The notes beneath the pieces were generated by a model. It made no database searches. It saw only the letters and a program-made list of their open reading frames with translations, and was not told where the DNA came from. The position numbers and the translations under genes were made by a program. This document shows, one piece after another, positions 1-7,244 of a stretch of 33,361 nucleotides of DNA; the stretch's first letter is position 1; each line of letters opens with the position of its first letter. The stretch spans positions 1-33,361 of the forward strand of contig JAKAWJ010000023.1 of assembly GCA_021817005.1 (NCBI GenBank), read 5' to 3'. This DNA comes from an archaeon (GTDB lineage Archaea > Thermoproteota > Thermoprotei_A > Marsarchaeales > Marsarchaeaceae).

Positions 1-26
1 CCGATCTATTGATTGATTAATTAATT

Positions 27-950
27 TCAGATCAAGGCGATCGCAAGCAACAGTCCGAAACCTCTCGTGGCGATTGAGGTCACTCTCAGACCCCTGCGCA
101 AATTGTTTTGCTCGGGTTTATCGCCTCTCAGCTCCCATATGGAGAAAATAAAGAGAGGAATGAACAAGAGACAGAGAAGTTCGGCTTGGGGCAGTATTCC
201 CACTATGACAGTGGCTATCAGGATAGCATAACAACTCAATGGAACCAGAAATAGCAAACGGGCTGCTCGCCGAGGGCCAAGGCTCACTACTATGGTTCGT
301 TTTCCAGTAGGCAGGTCAGCCTGATAGTCCGGAAAAGCGGCGTAGTAGACTGTATAAATACTAAGCAGTCCTAGCACGGCGCCAGCGTAGAAAGTTATCC
401 AGTTCAAACTCAGAGTCTGGACATACACAGTACCCAACACGGTTGCGACTCTTTCTACCGCTAGCGTGGCTTCACCGAATCCTAGACGCTGCAGGACAGA
501 GGTGTATAGAAAAATCGAAACGGCACCAAAGGCCATGAGCACCAAGACCAAGGCGCCCCTTTCTAACGCGAGGTACAACCCAAATCCTACCGCCAGCCCC
601 ATTGTAACCACAGCACCCCTCAAGACGTTCGCTGGAGATGCGCCCCCCTCAGTTATCAGACCAGAGCCTCCGCTCAGGCCCCGTCCGCGCGCCAGCTGGT
701 CCGTGCCATGTTTATAGTCGAAATACTCGTTGAACAAGTCTGCGCTGATGTGAGCCAATGCAACCCCTAGCAGAGTGAGCCCGAAAAGTTCCCAGTCAAC
801 CGCGGCCCGTATCCTCCAGGTTATATCGAGTCCCGCTAAAACTGGTATCAGAGAGGCCGGCAAATAGGCCACCCTGACTGCTCGTGGCCAAACCTTTCTG
901 TTCAATTGAAATTCTTTACCACTGAGTCGTGGTACGCAAGATTTAAGCAT
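27..950 (-). CDS. MenA/UbiA-type prenyltransferase
   Basis: Integral membrane prenyltransferase that would attach a polyprenyl chain to an aromatic or other acceptor. The first Asp-rich motif (NEYFDYKHGTD, residues 74-84) has the exact MenA spacing, and a second one (PDYQAD followed by GKRT and SLG) follows near residue 205. The protein is hydrophobic throughout, with about eight membrane segments, and 307 residues is normal for UbiA proteins. MenA-like spacing suggests a naphthoquinone (menaquinone-type) acceptor. Archaeal UbiA members also make ether lipids, so the substrate is inferred only. The start is an ATG at 950, with a TATA-like box inside the divergent neighbour (975-980). Only 20 bases separate the two start codons. 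The neighbouring genes do not confirm a quinone pathway. Confidence 0.85.
   Translation of the reverse strand: MLKSCVPRLSGKEFQLNRKVWPRAVRVAYLPASLIPVLAGLDITWRIRAAVDWELFGLTLLGVALAHISADLFNEYFDYKHGTDQLARGRGLSGGSGLITEGGASPANVLRGAVVTMGLAVGFGLYLALERGALVLVLMAFGAVSIFLYTSVLQRLGFGEATLAVERVATVLGTVYVQTLSLNWITFYAGAVLGLLSIYTVYYAAFPDYQADLPTGKRTIVVSLGPRRAARLLFLVPLSCYAILIATVIVGILPQAELLCLLFIPLFIFSIWELRGDKPEQNNLRRGLRVTSIATRGFGLLLAIALI
942..947 (+). promoter_or_regulatory. TATA-like box of the DapA-family gene at 971
   Basis: TTTAAG lies 24-29 bases before the ATG at 971, the spacing expected for a leaderless archaeal transcript. The box sits inside codons 2-3 of the divergent prenyltransferase gene. Confidence 0.45.
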
Positions 951-970
951 GAGCCGGTCCAGAGTGAACT

Positions 971-1963
971 ATGAGATATTCCAAGGGGGAGGCGAAATCA
1001 TGGGCTAGAGAAAAGCTCACGGGCCAGTGGACCACGATGGTCACTCCCTTTACCCCAAATGATGAAATGGATGAAAACGGCCTTGCCAAGAACATAGAGC
1101 ACGTGATTTCGCTCGGCACCAAGGGGCTGGGTTTTTCCTGGAACATGGGTGAGTTCTGGAGCCTCACCCCGGCCGAGAGAATTTCCCTGCTTGAGATTGT
1201 TCCACGAATGATAGGAAAGCGCGCACTCAAAGCGTTTCAGGTGACGGATACCTGCCTGAAGGATGTGATCTATTACTGCTCCAAGCTTGAGGACAATGAC
1301 TACGATCTTGCTATTCTGGCCCCTCCTTACATGATGTGCAGAACTGAGGAGCAAGTGATTGACTGGACGAGCCGCGTTGCGGCAAGTACTAATATAGGGA
1401 TTGCATTCTACAATTCACCGCAGTTTGGCATAACGCTTTCTGCAAGGTCACTCTCCAAGTTAGCGGACATACCGAATGTTGTTGCCATAAAAGAGGCCAG
1501 TTTTAACATGCAGCTATCAATTGATACACATCTCGAAGTTGGAAAGAAGGTCGTTGTTAGCACGCCTGACGAGGAGATCTTCTTCTACGAGCCACATTAC
1601 GGTTTTCATCAACAGGTAATGTTTGCGAACACGAGCGATTGGAGGTTCGACAACAAGGCGCGGCACGACTATGTATCTTACATTGAGCTGGCCACTCGCG
1701 GCGAGCTCGAAAAGGCCGCCGAACTTTACAAAAAAATCTGGCCACTCAAACAGGTCTCGCGACGCTGGTGGGCCCGAGTGGCAGGACGGACGGGTGGTGC
1801 ACTCCCAGTTCAAATGGTCAAGTACTGGGGAGAGCTCATGGGGATGTCTGGGGGGCATGTCAGACAGCCGCTTCTTCCTCTAACTTTAGAGGAAAAGGCA
1901 GGTTTACGTCAGGACCTCGGAAAAATCGGGCTGATTCAGCAAGAAGAGCTACCTGCACGCTAG
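971..1963 (+). CDS. Dihydrodipicolinate synthase/N-acetylneuraminate lyase superfamily protein, divergent active site
   Basis: A (beta/alpha)8 Schiff-base lyase or hydratase of the DapA/NAL superfamily. The Schiff-base lysine is K174 (VVAIKEAS) and the catalytic tyrosine is Y147 in FYNSP. The canonical GTTGE motif is replaced by SWNMGE (residues 56-61), so the two threonines of the proton relay are Asn and Met. It is therefore unlikely to be a true DapA. The aldolase or hydratase-aldolase branches of the family are closer in style, but the substrate is unknown. At 330 residues it is about 30 longer than DapA, with a basic N-terminal lead of about 17 residues. The start is the ATG at 971. An ATG at 1000 is out of frame and hits a stop after two codons. 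Confidence 0.85.
   Translation: MRYSKGEAKSWAREKLTGQWTTMVTPFTPNDEMDENGLAKNIEHVISLGTKGLGFSWNMGEFWSLTPAERISLLEIVPRMIGKRALKAFQVTDTCLKDVIYYCSKLEDNDYDLAILAPPYMMCRTEEQVIDWTSRVAASTNIGIAFYNSPQFGITLSARSLSKLADIPNVVAIKEASFNMQLSIDTHLEVGKKVVVSTPDEEIFFYEPHYGFHQQVMFANTSDWRFDNKARHDYVSYIELATRGELEKAAELYKKIWPLKQVSRRWWARVAGRTGGALPVQMVKYWGELMGMSGGHVRQPLLPLTLEEKAGLRQDLGKIGLIQQEELPAR
975..980 (-). promoter_or_regulatory. TATA-like box of the prenyltransferase gene
   Basis: Read on the minus strand this is AATATC, about 25-30 bases upstream of the ATG at 950. It falls within the first codons of the gene starting at 971, so the two promoters interlock. Confidence 0.35.
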
Positions 1964-2052
1964 GGCTGGATTTAATGAGTCCAAGCTACATAATTGCCAC
2001 AAAGCCGAAAACCGAGTTCGCACGCTAGTCCGAGGCTAAGGAGAGAAAAGGC

Positions 2053-2060
2053 TGATATAT
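2053..2060 (+). promoter_or_regulatory. TATA box of the small gene at 2084
   Basis: TGATATAT lies 24-31 bases before the ATG at 2084. This supports that ATG as a leaderless start and argues against the longer reading frame that opens at 1994. Confidence 0.5.
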
Positions 2061-2083
2061 CAAGAGGGAGGCTCTCGCAGACA

Positions 2084-2353
2084 ATGGCGAAATTCGACGG
2101 GGTCAAAGGCTACCTGCTTCTTGAAGTGGAAAAGAAGCCCGATGAAGTAACTCTCGTCTTCCGCGATAATCGCTACTTATTCGTTACTTCGCAGGGAGGG
2201 CAGATAGATGTTAGCGACGATGGAGTTGCAGGACTGGAGTTGGAGTCCGTGGCTGAAGATGGGCGTCGACTCGAATGCTTGTTCAAGGGAGGAAGAAGAT
2301 TTGTCGTTGTGTCTAACGGGGGCACACTCAACACCGACAGCATACCTGAGTAA
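2084..2353 (+). CDS. Small beta-rich protein of unknown function
   Basis: An 89-residue soluble protein that I do not recognise. It consists almost entirely of short alternating hydrophobic strands (GYLLLEVE, EVTLVFRD, YLFVTS, FVVVSN) separated by Gly/Asp turns, which suggests a small beta barrel or sandwich. It has no cysteines and no membrane segment. The reading frame is open from 1994, but the first 30 residues there are rich in Arg and Ser with no structure. The ATG at 2084 has a TATA box at the right distance, so I start there. It stands alone between the lyase gene and a convergent PD-(D/E)XK-like gene. Confidence 0.6.
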   Translation: MAKFDGVKGYLLLEVEKKPDEVTLVFRDNRYLFVTSQGGQIDVSDDGVAGLELESVAEDGRRLECLFKGGRRFVVVSNGGTLNTDSIPE

Positions 2354-2380
2354 CAGTCGTAACCGGAAGATGCGGACCTG

Positions 2381-2932
2381 TCAGCGACTTTGCCGTTCGC
2401 TTCCAGCGGCATTTGAGGCCGTTTTGAGTTTCGTACTGGGAGCAAGCGACGGAAGTTTAAGTGAGAGTTCCCGGGAAAGAGTGTCTATGTTGAAATTCTT
2501 GACATTGAATTCGACATTCCGGTTCCAATAGACCGGAATCGCTGCAACGTCAAGCATGTTTGGTTGCCTCGTCGCCCCAACATACCATCGCCAGTTATAG
2601 AAGAGTCTTGACGAATGGGCACTGCTTCCCTCGCGCAGCTTCAGATTCTCATCGAAGAGAAACCCACAGGGCAAGACCGATCCGAATTCCTGAGCGTAGA
2701 CATTGAGCACGGCCAAGTGGCCAAGCACGTGCATGGTGTCCCAAGTAAAGCCGCGTTCCACTTCAAAAATTGCCCTGAGACCGTCATGCCCGAACCACGC
2801 GACGTCCACCACGAATTTTTTTGATCTCACTACAAGCGTCTTCTCTCCCTGCGATTTGAAACCAAATCTCTGACCTGCTTCGACGAGCAGGCGCTTGGCC
2901 TTCCTGTGAAACCCGCTTTCTCGCCGCCCCAC
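2381..2932 (-). CDS. Putative PD-(D/E)XK nuclease-like protein
   Basis: A 183-residue protein that I do not recognise by name. It contains a pattern typical of restriction-endonuclease-like folds: an N-terminal helix (residues 9-24), a strand ending in VVDVAWF with D43, then a turn and AIFEVE with E57 and E59, followed by a helix (69-83). D...ExE is the variant seen in many archaeal and bacterial nuclease-like families that read 'FEVE'. The C-terminal third (130-183) is Ser/Leu rich with no clear fold. It starts on GTG at 2932. No methyltransferase or other partner is adjacent, so it would be a stand-alone nuclease-like gene, or an inactive relative. Function is inferred from the motif only. 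Confidence 0.6.
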   Translation of the reverse strand: MGRRESGFHRKAKRLLVEAGQRFGFKSQGEKTLVVRSKKFVVDVAWFGHDGLRAIFEVERGFTWDTMHVLGHLAVLNVYAQEFGSVLPCGFLFDENLKLREGSSAHSSRLFYNWRWYVGATRQPNMLDVAAIPVYWNRNVEFNVKNFNIDTLSRELSLKLPSLAPSTKLKTASNAAGSERQSR

Positions 2933-3057
2933 TGAATGTCGGTAGGTAAATCGCCCCCCGTCATATCTTTATTTCGTAACCAAGGTTCAGGTAGTGGAGT
3001 AGAAGTGTTCAGGCTACAGCCCAACAATTAATCGTATAATCCTGAGACATGTAGAGA

Positions 3058-3555
3058 TTACGAAGCCACGTCCAGCGTTTTTAGCAGAATTATTTCTCCG
3101 TAAACCACCATCATTTTGGCTAGCATAACTTTCGACTGGAGCCTCCCATGCTTTCTCGCAAATTCGTCTCTCGAAAGCGGCCTGAACCCGCGTGATTTAA
3201 AAAGCGAGAGCGATTCCGCGTTATCTTCTTCAACGCTTGCGTAAATGGAGTTTGCTTGATTTGCTGAGAAGTAATTGATGGCATCGTCGAGCAGTGCGCT
3301 GCCAATGCCCTTTCTGCGATAGCTCGGGGAGACTGCAATATAGTAAACATAGCCCGCGGAAGGTGCGATTTTACGGAGCATCGCAAGACCCACCACCTCA
3401 TCCTCGATATATGCACCCCTTACGAGCTCAATGCCTCCCAGCGTTCTTTTTGCGTGCCAGAGGTATATTCCGGCAAAGCTTTCCCGTAGAACTTGGTCAA
3501 ACTGAAATCTCTCATTCTTTGGCACGTCAAGAATTTTGAAGGTTGTGCTGCTCAT
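3058..3555 (-). CDS. GNAT-family N-acetyltransferase
   Basis: Acetyl-CoA-dependent acetyltransferase of 165 residues. The acetyl-CoA pyrophosphate loop is clear (YRRKGIGSALL, residues 79-89), preceded by the beta-4 strand YVYYIAVSP. The usual C-terminal SLFKSRGF element lies near residue 118. This is the layout of RimI-like enzymes, which acetylate protein N-termini or small amines, but the acceptor cannot be told. Its ATG overlaps the TGA of the upstream amidohydrolase (ATGA at 3552-3555), so the two genes are almost certainly cotranscribed and translationally coupled. Confidence 0.88.
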   Translation of the reverse strand: MSSTTFKILDVPKNERFQFDQVLRESFAGIYLWHAKRTLGGIELVRGAYIEDEVVGLAMLRKIAPSAGYVYYIAVSPSYRRKGIGSALLDDAINYFSANQANSIYASVEEDNAESLSLFKSRGFRPLSRDEFARKHGRLQSKVMLAKMMVVYGEIILLKTLDVAS

Positions 3556-4376
3556 AACCCGAATAGCTCCCGTGCATTGTACGTTAGGATGCGCTCAAGG
3601 TCGGTGCCGTCAACATCGAGCGTTGATAACAATCTCAGCGCATCAGCCTGTGACTCCACTGGATAGTCTGAACCAAAGAGGAATTTGCTCGCGTCTCCCA
3701 CAAAATAGACTGCTTCATTCAGCCTTTTTCGAAGTAATTCCATGTACCTTTCGCGATACTTGCCGCCTCCGGTGAATAGCCCAGAAAGATCCGCGTAAAC
3801 CCTAGGGTGCTTATAGAGCAGTTCGGCAGCTGTTTCAATCCAAGGGTTCCCCATATGACAGAGCACGATCTTTAGAAGGGGCCTCCTTGAGGCTACTTCA
3901 TCGAGGACGAGCGGATGCGAGAGCCTGAGAGAGCCACTCTGAATAGCGGTGTCTCCTGTGTGAAACATGACTGGCAAGCCATTCGCTTCGGCGAAATCGT
4001 ACAAATCGGATAGAACAGGGTCTGTTGCACTCATCTCCGAGTAGCCAAGAAGAATTTTGAACCCCTTTACGACGCCTCTTTTTCTGGCTGCCATACTCAG
4101 TACCTCAGTTACGGAGCCGCCAGAAGAGTCAACGGTCAGAACAGGAGAGAGCCTGGAGCCTCCTCGCTTACAAAGCTCCAGTATGTGTGTGTTCGGAACT
4201 GGCTTCCCGCTCTCAAGCACTGGACTGAGTAATAATGAGTGAGATATGCCGTTGTCATCCATGGATGTAAGAAGCTCCTCAAGATCATATGAGAGGCCAT
4301 TCTTGGCTGCATACCGTCGCAGAAGGTCATCCTTGTACTCCGAACAGTGAACGTGGACGTCTATAGCCTCGGTCAA
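3552..4376 (-). CDS. Amidohydrolase (amidohydrolase-2 / TIM-barrel metal-dependent hydrolase)
   Basis: A 274-residue metal-dependent hydrolase or decarboxylase of the amidohydrolase-2 family. From the TTG start at 4376 the metal ligands appear in order: HVH at 8-10, H139 (MFHTGD), H174 (LCHMGNPW) and D237 (FGSDYP). The frame is open to an ATG at 4523, but those extra 49 residues are basic and Cys/Arg-rich. The family normally begins only a few residues before the HxH strand. A TATA-like box (TTTAAAAA on the minus strand, 4411-4418) lies 35-42 bases upstream of the TTG, which supports the short form. The gene ends in a 4-base ATGA overlap with the acetyltransferase. The substrate is unknown. 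Confidence 0.82.
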   Translation of the reverse strand: MTEAIDVHVHCSEYKDDLLRRYAAKNGLSYDLEELLTSMDDNGISHSLLLSPVLESGKPVPNTHILELCKRGGSRLSPVLTVDSSGGSVTEVLSMAARKRGVVKGFKILLGYSEMSATDPVLSDLYDFAEANGLPVMFHTGDTAIQSGSLRLSHPLVLDEVASRRPLLKIVLCHMGNPWIETAAELLYKHPRVYADLSGLFTGGGKYRERYMELLRKRLNEAVYFVGDASKFLFGSDYPVESQADALRLLSTLDVDGTDLERILTYNARELFGL

Positions 4377-4410
4377 AAAACTTCCCCGGCGCTTGGGCTT
4401 CTCTCTAGAG

Positions 4411-4418
4411 TTTTTAAA
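4411..4418 (-). promoter_or_regulatory. TATA box of the amidohydrolase/acetyltransferase operon
   Basis: TTTAAAAA on the minus strand lies 35-42 bases upstream of the proposed TTG start at 4376, which would place transcription start about ten bases before it. It lies inside the longer ATG-started frame, so it argues against that frame. Confidence 0.45.
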
Positions 4419-4580
4419 GCCACACCAGCGTTCGAGTATACTCTGTTCCAAATAAATGAGCGCTTCACACCTTACATGTGCACAACCGGCTTTGGTTCCG
4501 AAAACTCTGTTGGCTCGAATCAACGTCTTCTCTCGTAAGACGATACCCCCTTACGGAAAACCCATCCGCAAGGTGACACA

Positions 4581-4664
4581 GGCTTCGCAGTCAGGCAAAA
4601 TGACGCACGGCTGGCTGCGCCGCTCGATTTAGGTCCGGAGAAATTGGCTTCTGACTGCGAGGTC
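4581..4664. other. Long-range stem, possible structured RNA
   Basis: GGCTTCGCAGTCAG (4581-4594) can pair with CTGACTGCGAGGTC (4651-4664) over 14 base pairs, including a perfect 9-base inverted core (CGCAGTCAG/CTGACTGCG) and two G-U pairs. The 56-base loop holds a small CGGC/GCCG hairpin. It matches no RNA family I recognise. Confidence 0.3.
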
Positions 4665-4818
4665 CCTTCTTGTGCACCGGGACATATGTAATTGGGAGTG
4701 ATACTAGGTGTAAGTTTATTCCTGCACTTGGCAAGGGGTCCGAGAGTGAGCTTCCGGACGGAGTGGAATTGACATTGCGAAAGTATATTTTGCAGCTCTG
4801 CTCTCCCAATGAGTGGTT

Positions 4819-4854
4819 GGGGCTCGGTCACGCTACAACATCGGGGCTCGGTCA
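4819..4854 (+). repeat. Tandem-spaced 12-base direct repeat
   Basis: GGGGCTCGGTCA occurs at 4819-4830 and again at 4843-4854. The copies start 24 bases apart, a little over two helical turns. They lie about 100 bases upstream of the HAD gene and could be a paired regulator site. That role is inferred. Confidence 0.4.
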
Positions 4855-4950
4855 TGGGCAGCCAATGCCTGACTTACCTTATTCCTGTTACAGGTTCTCA
4901 TGGGGAGCAATGCCCGAGGCTGATGCAACTCGCTAAGGACTCAAGCAGAT

Positions 4951-5688
4951 ATGATAACAAAAGTTTCAAGAGACTCCCTGCTTCGCATTGAGCTCGTACT
5001 TTTCGATGTAGATGACACTCTGGTTAACGTGGCGAGCGGCCTTGAATATGGCGTTAGGAGAACGCTTGCACAAATGGGGATAGACTACAGTAGCGAGCTG
5101 GAGACGCGTCTCTTGGACGCAGTCACAAAGAGAATAGGAATTGAGAAGAGGTTATATGAAATCAGGGTACTGCTCGGCCTAAGAGAGGTTTTCGGCCGAA
5201 ACCCTTTTCGGACGCTCGAGTTCGCAGCCAGGACGTTGGTGTGGCTGAATGAGGTCAGATCGTTCCTTTGCCAACCGGTTCCAGGCGCATCTGAGACTCT
5301 TGCTTTCTTGAGAGAAAATGGCTACAAGGTGGGGGTGGTATCCGATATGCCAGCCTCAAAATTTCGACTCATGTCCTCAAGAATACAGCTGCTACGGGAC
5401 TTGGACGTGTACGTGACACGCTCGGACGTTTCTGCTACCAAACCGTCACCCCAGGGTATCTTGCTAGCCCTAAACAGACTTGGAGTGCGACCAGAACGAG
5501 CCGCATACGTAGGCAATTTTCCGTCAGACGTTATAGCCGGCAAAAATGCCGGAACTCATACGATTTTCATCCCGGGTAGGCTGGCCAGCTACTTTGAGCT
5601 AAAGGGGATTCATCCCCCTGCAGATTTCACGCTGGGTTCATTATGGGAGTTGTCCGGTCTGTTAAAGAAACCTAAAGAAATCAATTAG
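4951..5688 (+). CDS. HAD-superfamily hydrolase
   Basis: Probable phosphatase or phosphoglycolate-phosphatase-like enzyme of 245 residues. Motif I is FDVDDTL (nucleophile D19, acid D21), motif II is S131 (GVVSDM) and motif III is K164 (KPSPQGI). Motif IV reads GNFPSD (188-193), so the first acidic position is Asn and D193 remains as a possible Mg ligand. A helical cap lies between motifs I and II (residues 30-110). The ATG at 4951 gives only 18 residues before the nucleophile, as usual. The gene is single, with an oligo-T run just after its stop. The substrate is unknown. Confidence 0.85.
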   Translation: MITKVSRDSLLRIELVLFDVDDTLVNVASGLEYGVRRTLAQMGIDYSSELETRLLDAVTKRIGIEKRLYEIRVLLGLREVFGRNPFRTLEFAARTLVWLNEVRSFLCQPVPGASETLAFLRENGYKVGVVSDMPASKFRLMSSRIQLLRDLDVYVTRSDVSATKPSPQGILLALNRLGVRPERAAYVGNFPSDVIAGKNAGTHTIFIPGRLASYFELKGIHPPADFTLGSLWELSGLLKKPKEIN

Positions 5689-6008
5689 CCGAATTGAGAT
5701 TTTTTCCTTCTTACTTTACCATGGGTCCTTCGGATACCCGTCGATTCCCTCCTGAATTGTGGAACCATTCTGCGCCGGGAGAGAATGAACTTTCGGTTTG
5801 CGATGCCGCTATGCCCGCCATGAGCCACCAATTGACGAAGTTACATAATACCGATGCCAAGACACGTATGTCTTCCTGCCCGATTGCTTGTGACAAAGCA
5901 GATGCCCAGTGAAGTGCGGCAATGTTTCAACATTTTTGTGTTTCGAACAAGTCTCTGCACAACTTGCAAAGACAGATATGTGGCACTTTCAGGATTTCTA
6001 GCTCCAAG
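5689..6008. other. Gene-free stretch between convergent genes
   Basis: Apart from the T-rich terminator at its start I see nothing definite in these 320 bases. Frames on either strand are short, lack domain-like sequence and have no start signals. Confidence 0.5.
5700..5716 (+). terminator. Oligo-T terminator after the HAD gene
   Basis: TTTTTT at 5700-5705 is followed by a pyrimidine-rich stretch, starting 12 bases after the TAG at 5686-5688. Archaeal transcription commonly ends at such T runs without a hairpin. Confidence 0.45.
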
Positions 6009-7058
6009 CTAAGTGCTATTGAAGATTTCGACCAGGTCTGTCAGTCTGATCTGGAAGCCAAATCTCTTTTCCATGGCCTTTACTTTTATGAAGGAAGGGA
6101 TGAGGCCGGGCACTGCCTTCGCCGCCGCCCAATTTCCCTTCCACTTTGCAATAATTGCTCGAAATATAGGCTCGAAATAGAAGAACTTCTTTCTGAGCCC
6201 CCTCCTGTAGCTTTCAACGTCCACTTTGCAGCCGCTAAAAGAATCCATGAGAACGTCGACAGACTGCAAAGATGGAATGATCCCTTCTCCAAGGAGCGGG
6301 AATACGCACCCGATCGACTCCCCTACCCCCACTACCTGGTGGTTATTGCCTTCCAGAGCGATAGGCTCACACATTGAGGGAGGTAACATCCTTACGGGTC
6401 TGGCTATGGTCTTCTTTGGGACACCCCCGTATTTCCTCATGAAAAGCTCCACATACTGCTTTTGCCTGTGAAATCTGTCTCCTCCCCCTACGTGCGCCTC
6501 CCCTTCTCTGAGCGGAAAGAACCACCCGTAGCCACCGAGGCCGTGATACGGAAACACCGTAAAATCTCTGAATGGAGGGCTCCCACCATACTCCACCCTA
6601 TACTCAAGGTTCGGAAATATCATATCGTTCTTGAGCTTAGGAAGCACATTCCGATACACACCAGTTGCGTCGAACACGACATCAAACCCGCTCAGATCTT
6701 TCAGCGTCACGCTTGCTCCCCTGTGCACCGCCACCCCGTTCTTCCTCGCTACTTGCTCGAGGTCTTCCTCGAAACCATTTTTATCAAAAGTGGTCAATCC
6801 CACGAGCGGAATGTCTATCTCGTGGGCGTCTTCGAAAATTACTTTCAGATTCTTTCCCTCAAAGAAGATATACTTGGAGTAATCAAGTCCGACCTGAGAA
6901 GCAAGTTTCGAGAGTTCATACTTCGAGCCACCCCACGCGCACCTGGAATCCGGGCGGGATAAGCCATCAAACGCGTGTATTTCCCATGAATTTTTGGCCG
7001 AAAGTCGTGCCGCCAGGTAGCTCCCTGCCACTCCCATTCCCACAATCGCGACTTTCAA
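6009..7058 (-). CDS. Geranylgeranyl-reductase-family FAD-dependent oxidoreductase
   Basis: A 349-residue flavoprotein of the GGR family, whose archaeal members saturate isoprenoid chains of membrane lipids or quinones. The N-terminal dinucleotide-binding motif is VGMGVAGSYLA (residues 6-16), with a second FAD contact at FDATG (129-133). The family signature YxWxFP followed by seven residues and G appears as GYGWFFP...GGG (176-193). The third motif, GVGESIG...GEGI (244-260), has Glu where Asp is usual. It starts on TTG at 7058, with a TATA-like box 30-37 bases upstream, and is divergent from the aminotransferase gene. It could act on archaeal lipids or on a menaquinone-like side chain. I cannot distinguish these. 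Confidence 0.85.
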   Translation of the reverse strand: MKVAIVGMGVAGSYLAARLSAKNSWEIHAFDGLSRPDSRCAWGGSKYELSKLASQVGLDYSKYIFFEGKNLKVIFEDAHEIDIPLVGLTTFDKNGFEEDLEQVARKNGVAVHRGASVTLKDLSGFDVVFDATGVYRNVLPKLKNDMIFPNLEYRVEYGGSPPFRDFTVFPYHGLGGYGWFFPLREGEAHVGGGDRFHRQKQYVELFMRKYGGVPKKTIARPVRMLPPSMCEPIALEGNNHQVVGVGESIGCVFPLLGEGIIPSLQSVDVLMDSFSGCKVDVESYRRGLRKKFFYFEPIFRAIIAKWKGNWAAAKAVPGLIPSFIKVKAMEKRFGFQIRLTDLVEIFNST

Positions 7059-7087
7059 GGTTCTAACTCGCTACTACGCGTATGGTT

Positions 7088-7095
7088 GCTTAAAG
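7088..7095 (-). promoter_or_regulatory. TATA box of the GGR-family gene
   Basis: CTTTAAGC on the minus strand lies 30-37 bases before the TTG at 7058. This supports that unusual start codon, whose next codons encode the Rossmann strand directly. Confidence 0.45.
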
Positions 7096-7244
7096 ACATT
7101 TGGCGGGGAGCACATCCCCAGTGGATCAATCTCAAAACCCGAGATGTGTGTGCCTCTAGGGGAGTGATTGTGGGTCATCTTTTCTGAACCCAGAGTCGAA
7201 AGGGACTACCGAATTCTTATTACTCTCGGCTGGGTGCGAAGTTC

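Larger units (their letters stand above)
4377..4950. other. Gene-free stretch between divergent genes, with an RNA-like stem and a short direct repeat
   Basis: I see no convincing coding sequence in these 574 bases. Two structures stand out. One is a 14-base-pair potential RNA stem joining 4581-4594 to 4651-4664. The other is a perfect 12-base direct repeat, GGGGCTCGGTCA, at 4819-4830 and 4843-4854. The stretch must carry the promoters of both flanking genes. Confidence 0.5.

Noticed and set aside
5922..6962. Several long plus-strand frames opposite the GGR-family flavoprotein.
   Set aside because: The minus strand carries clear FAD-binding and GGR motifs, so the plus-strand frames are antisense shadows.
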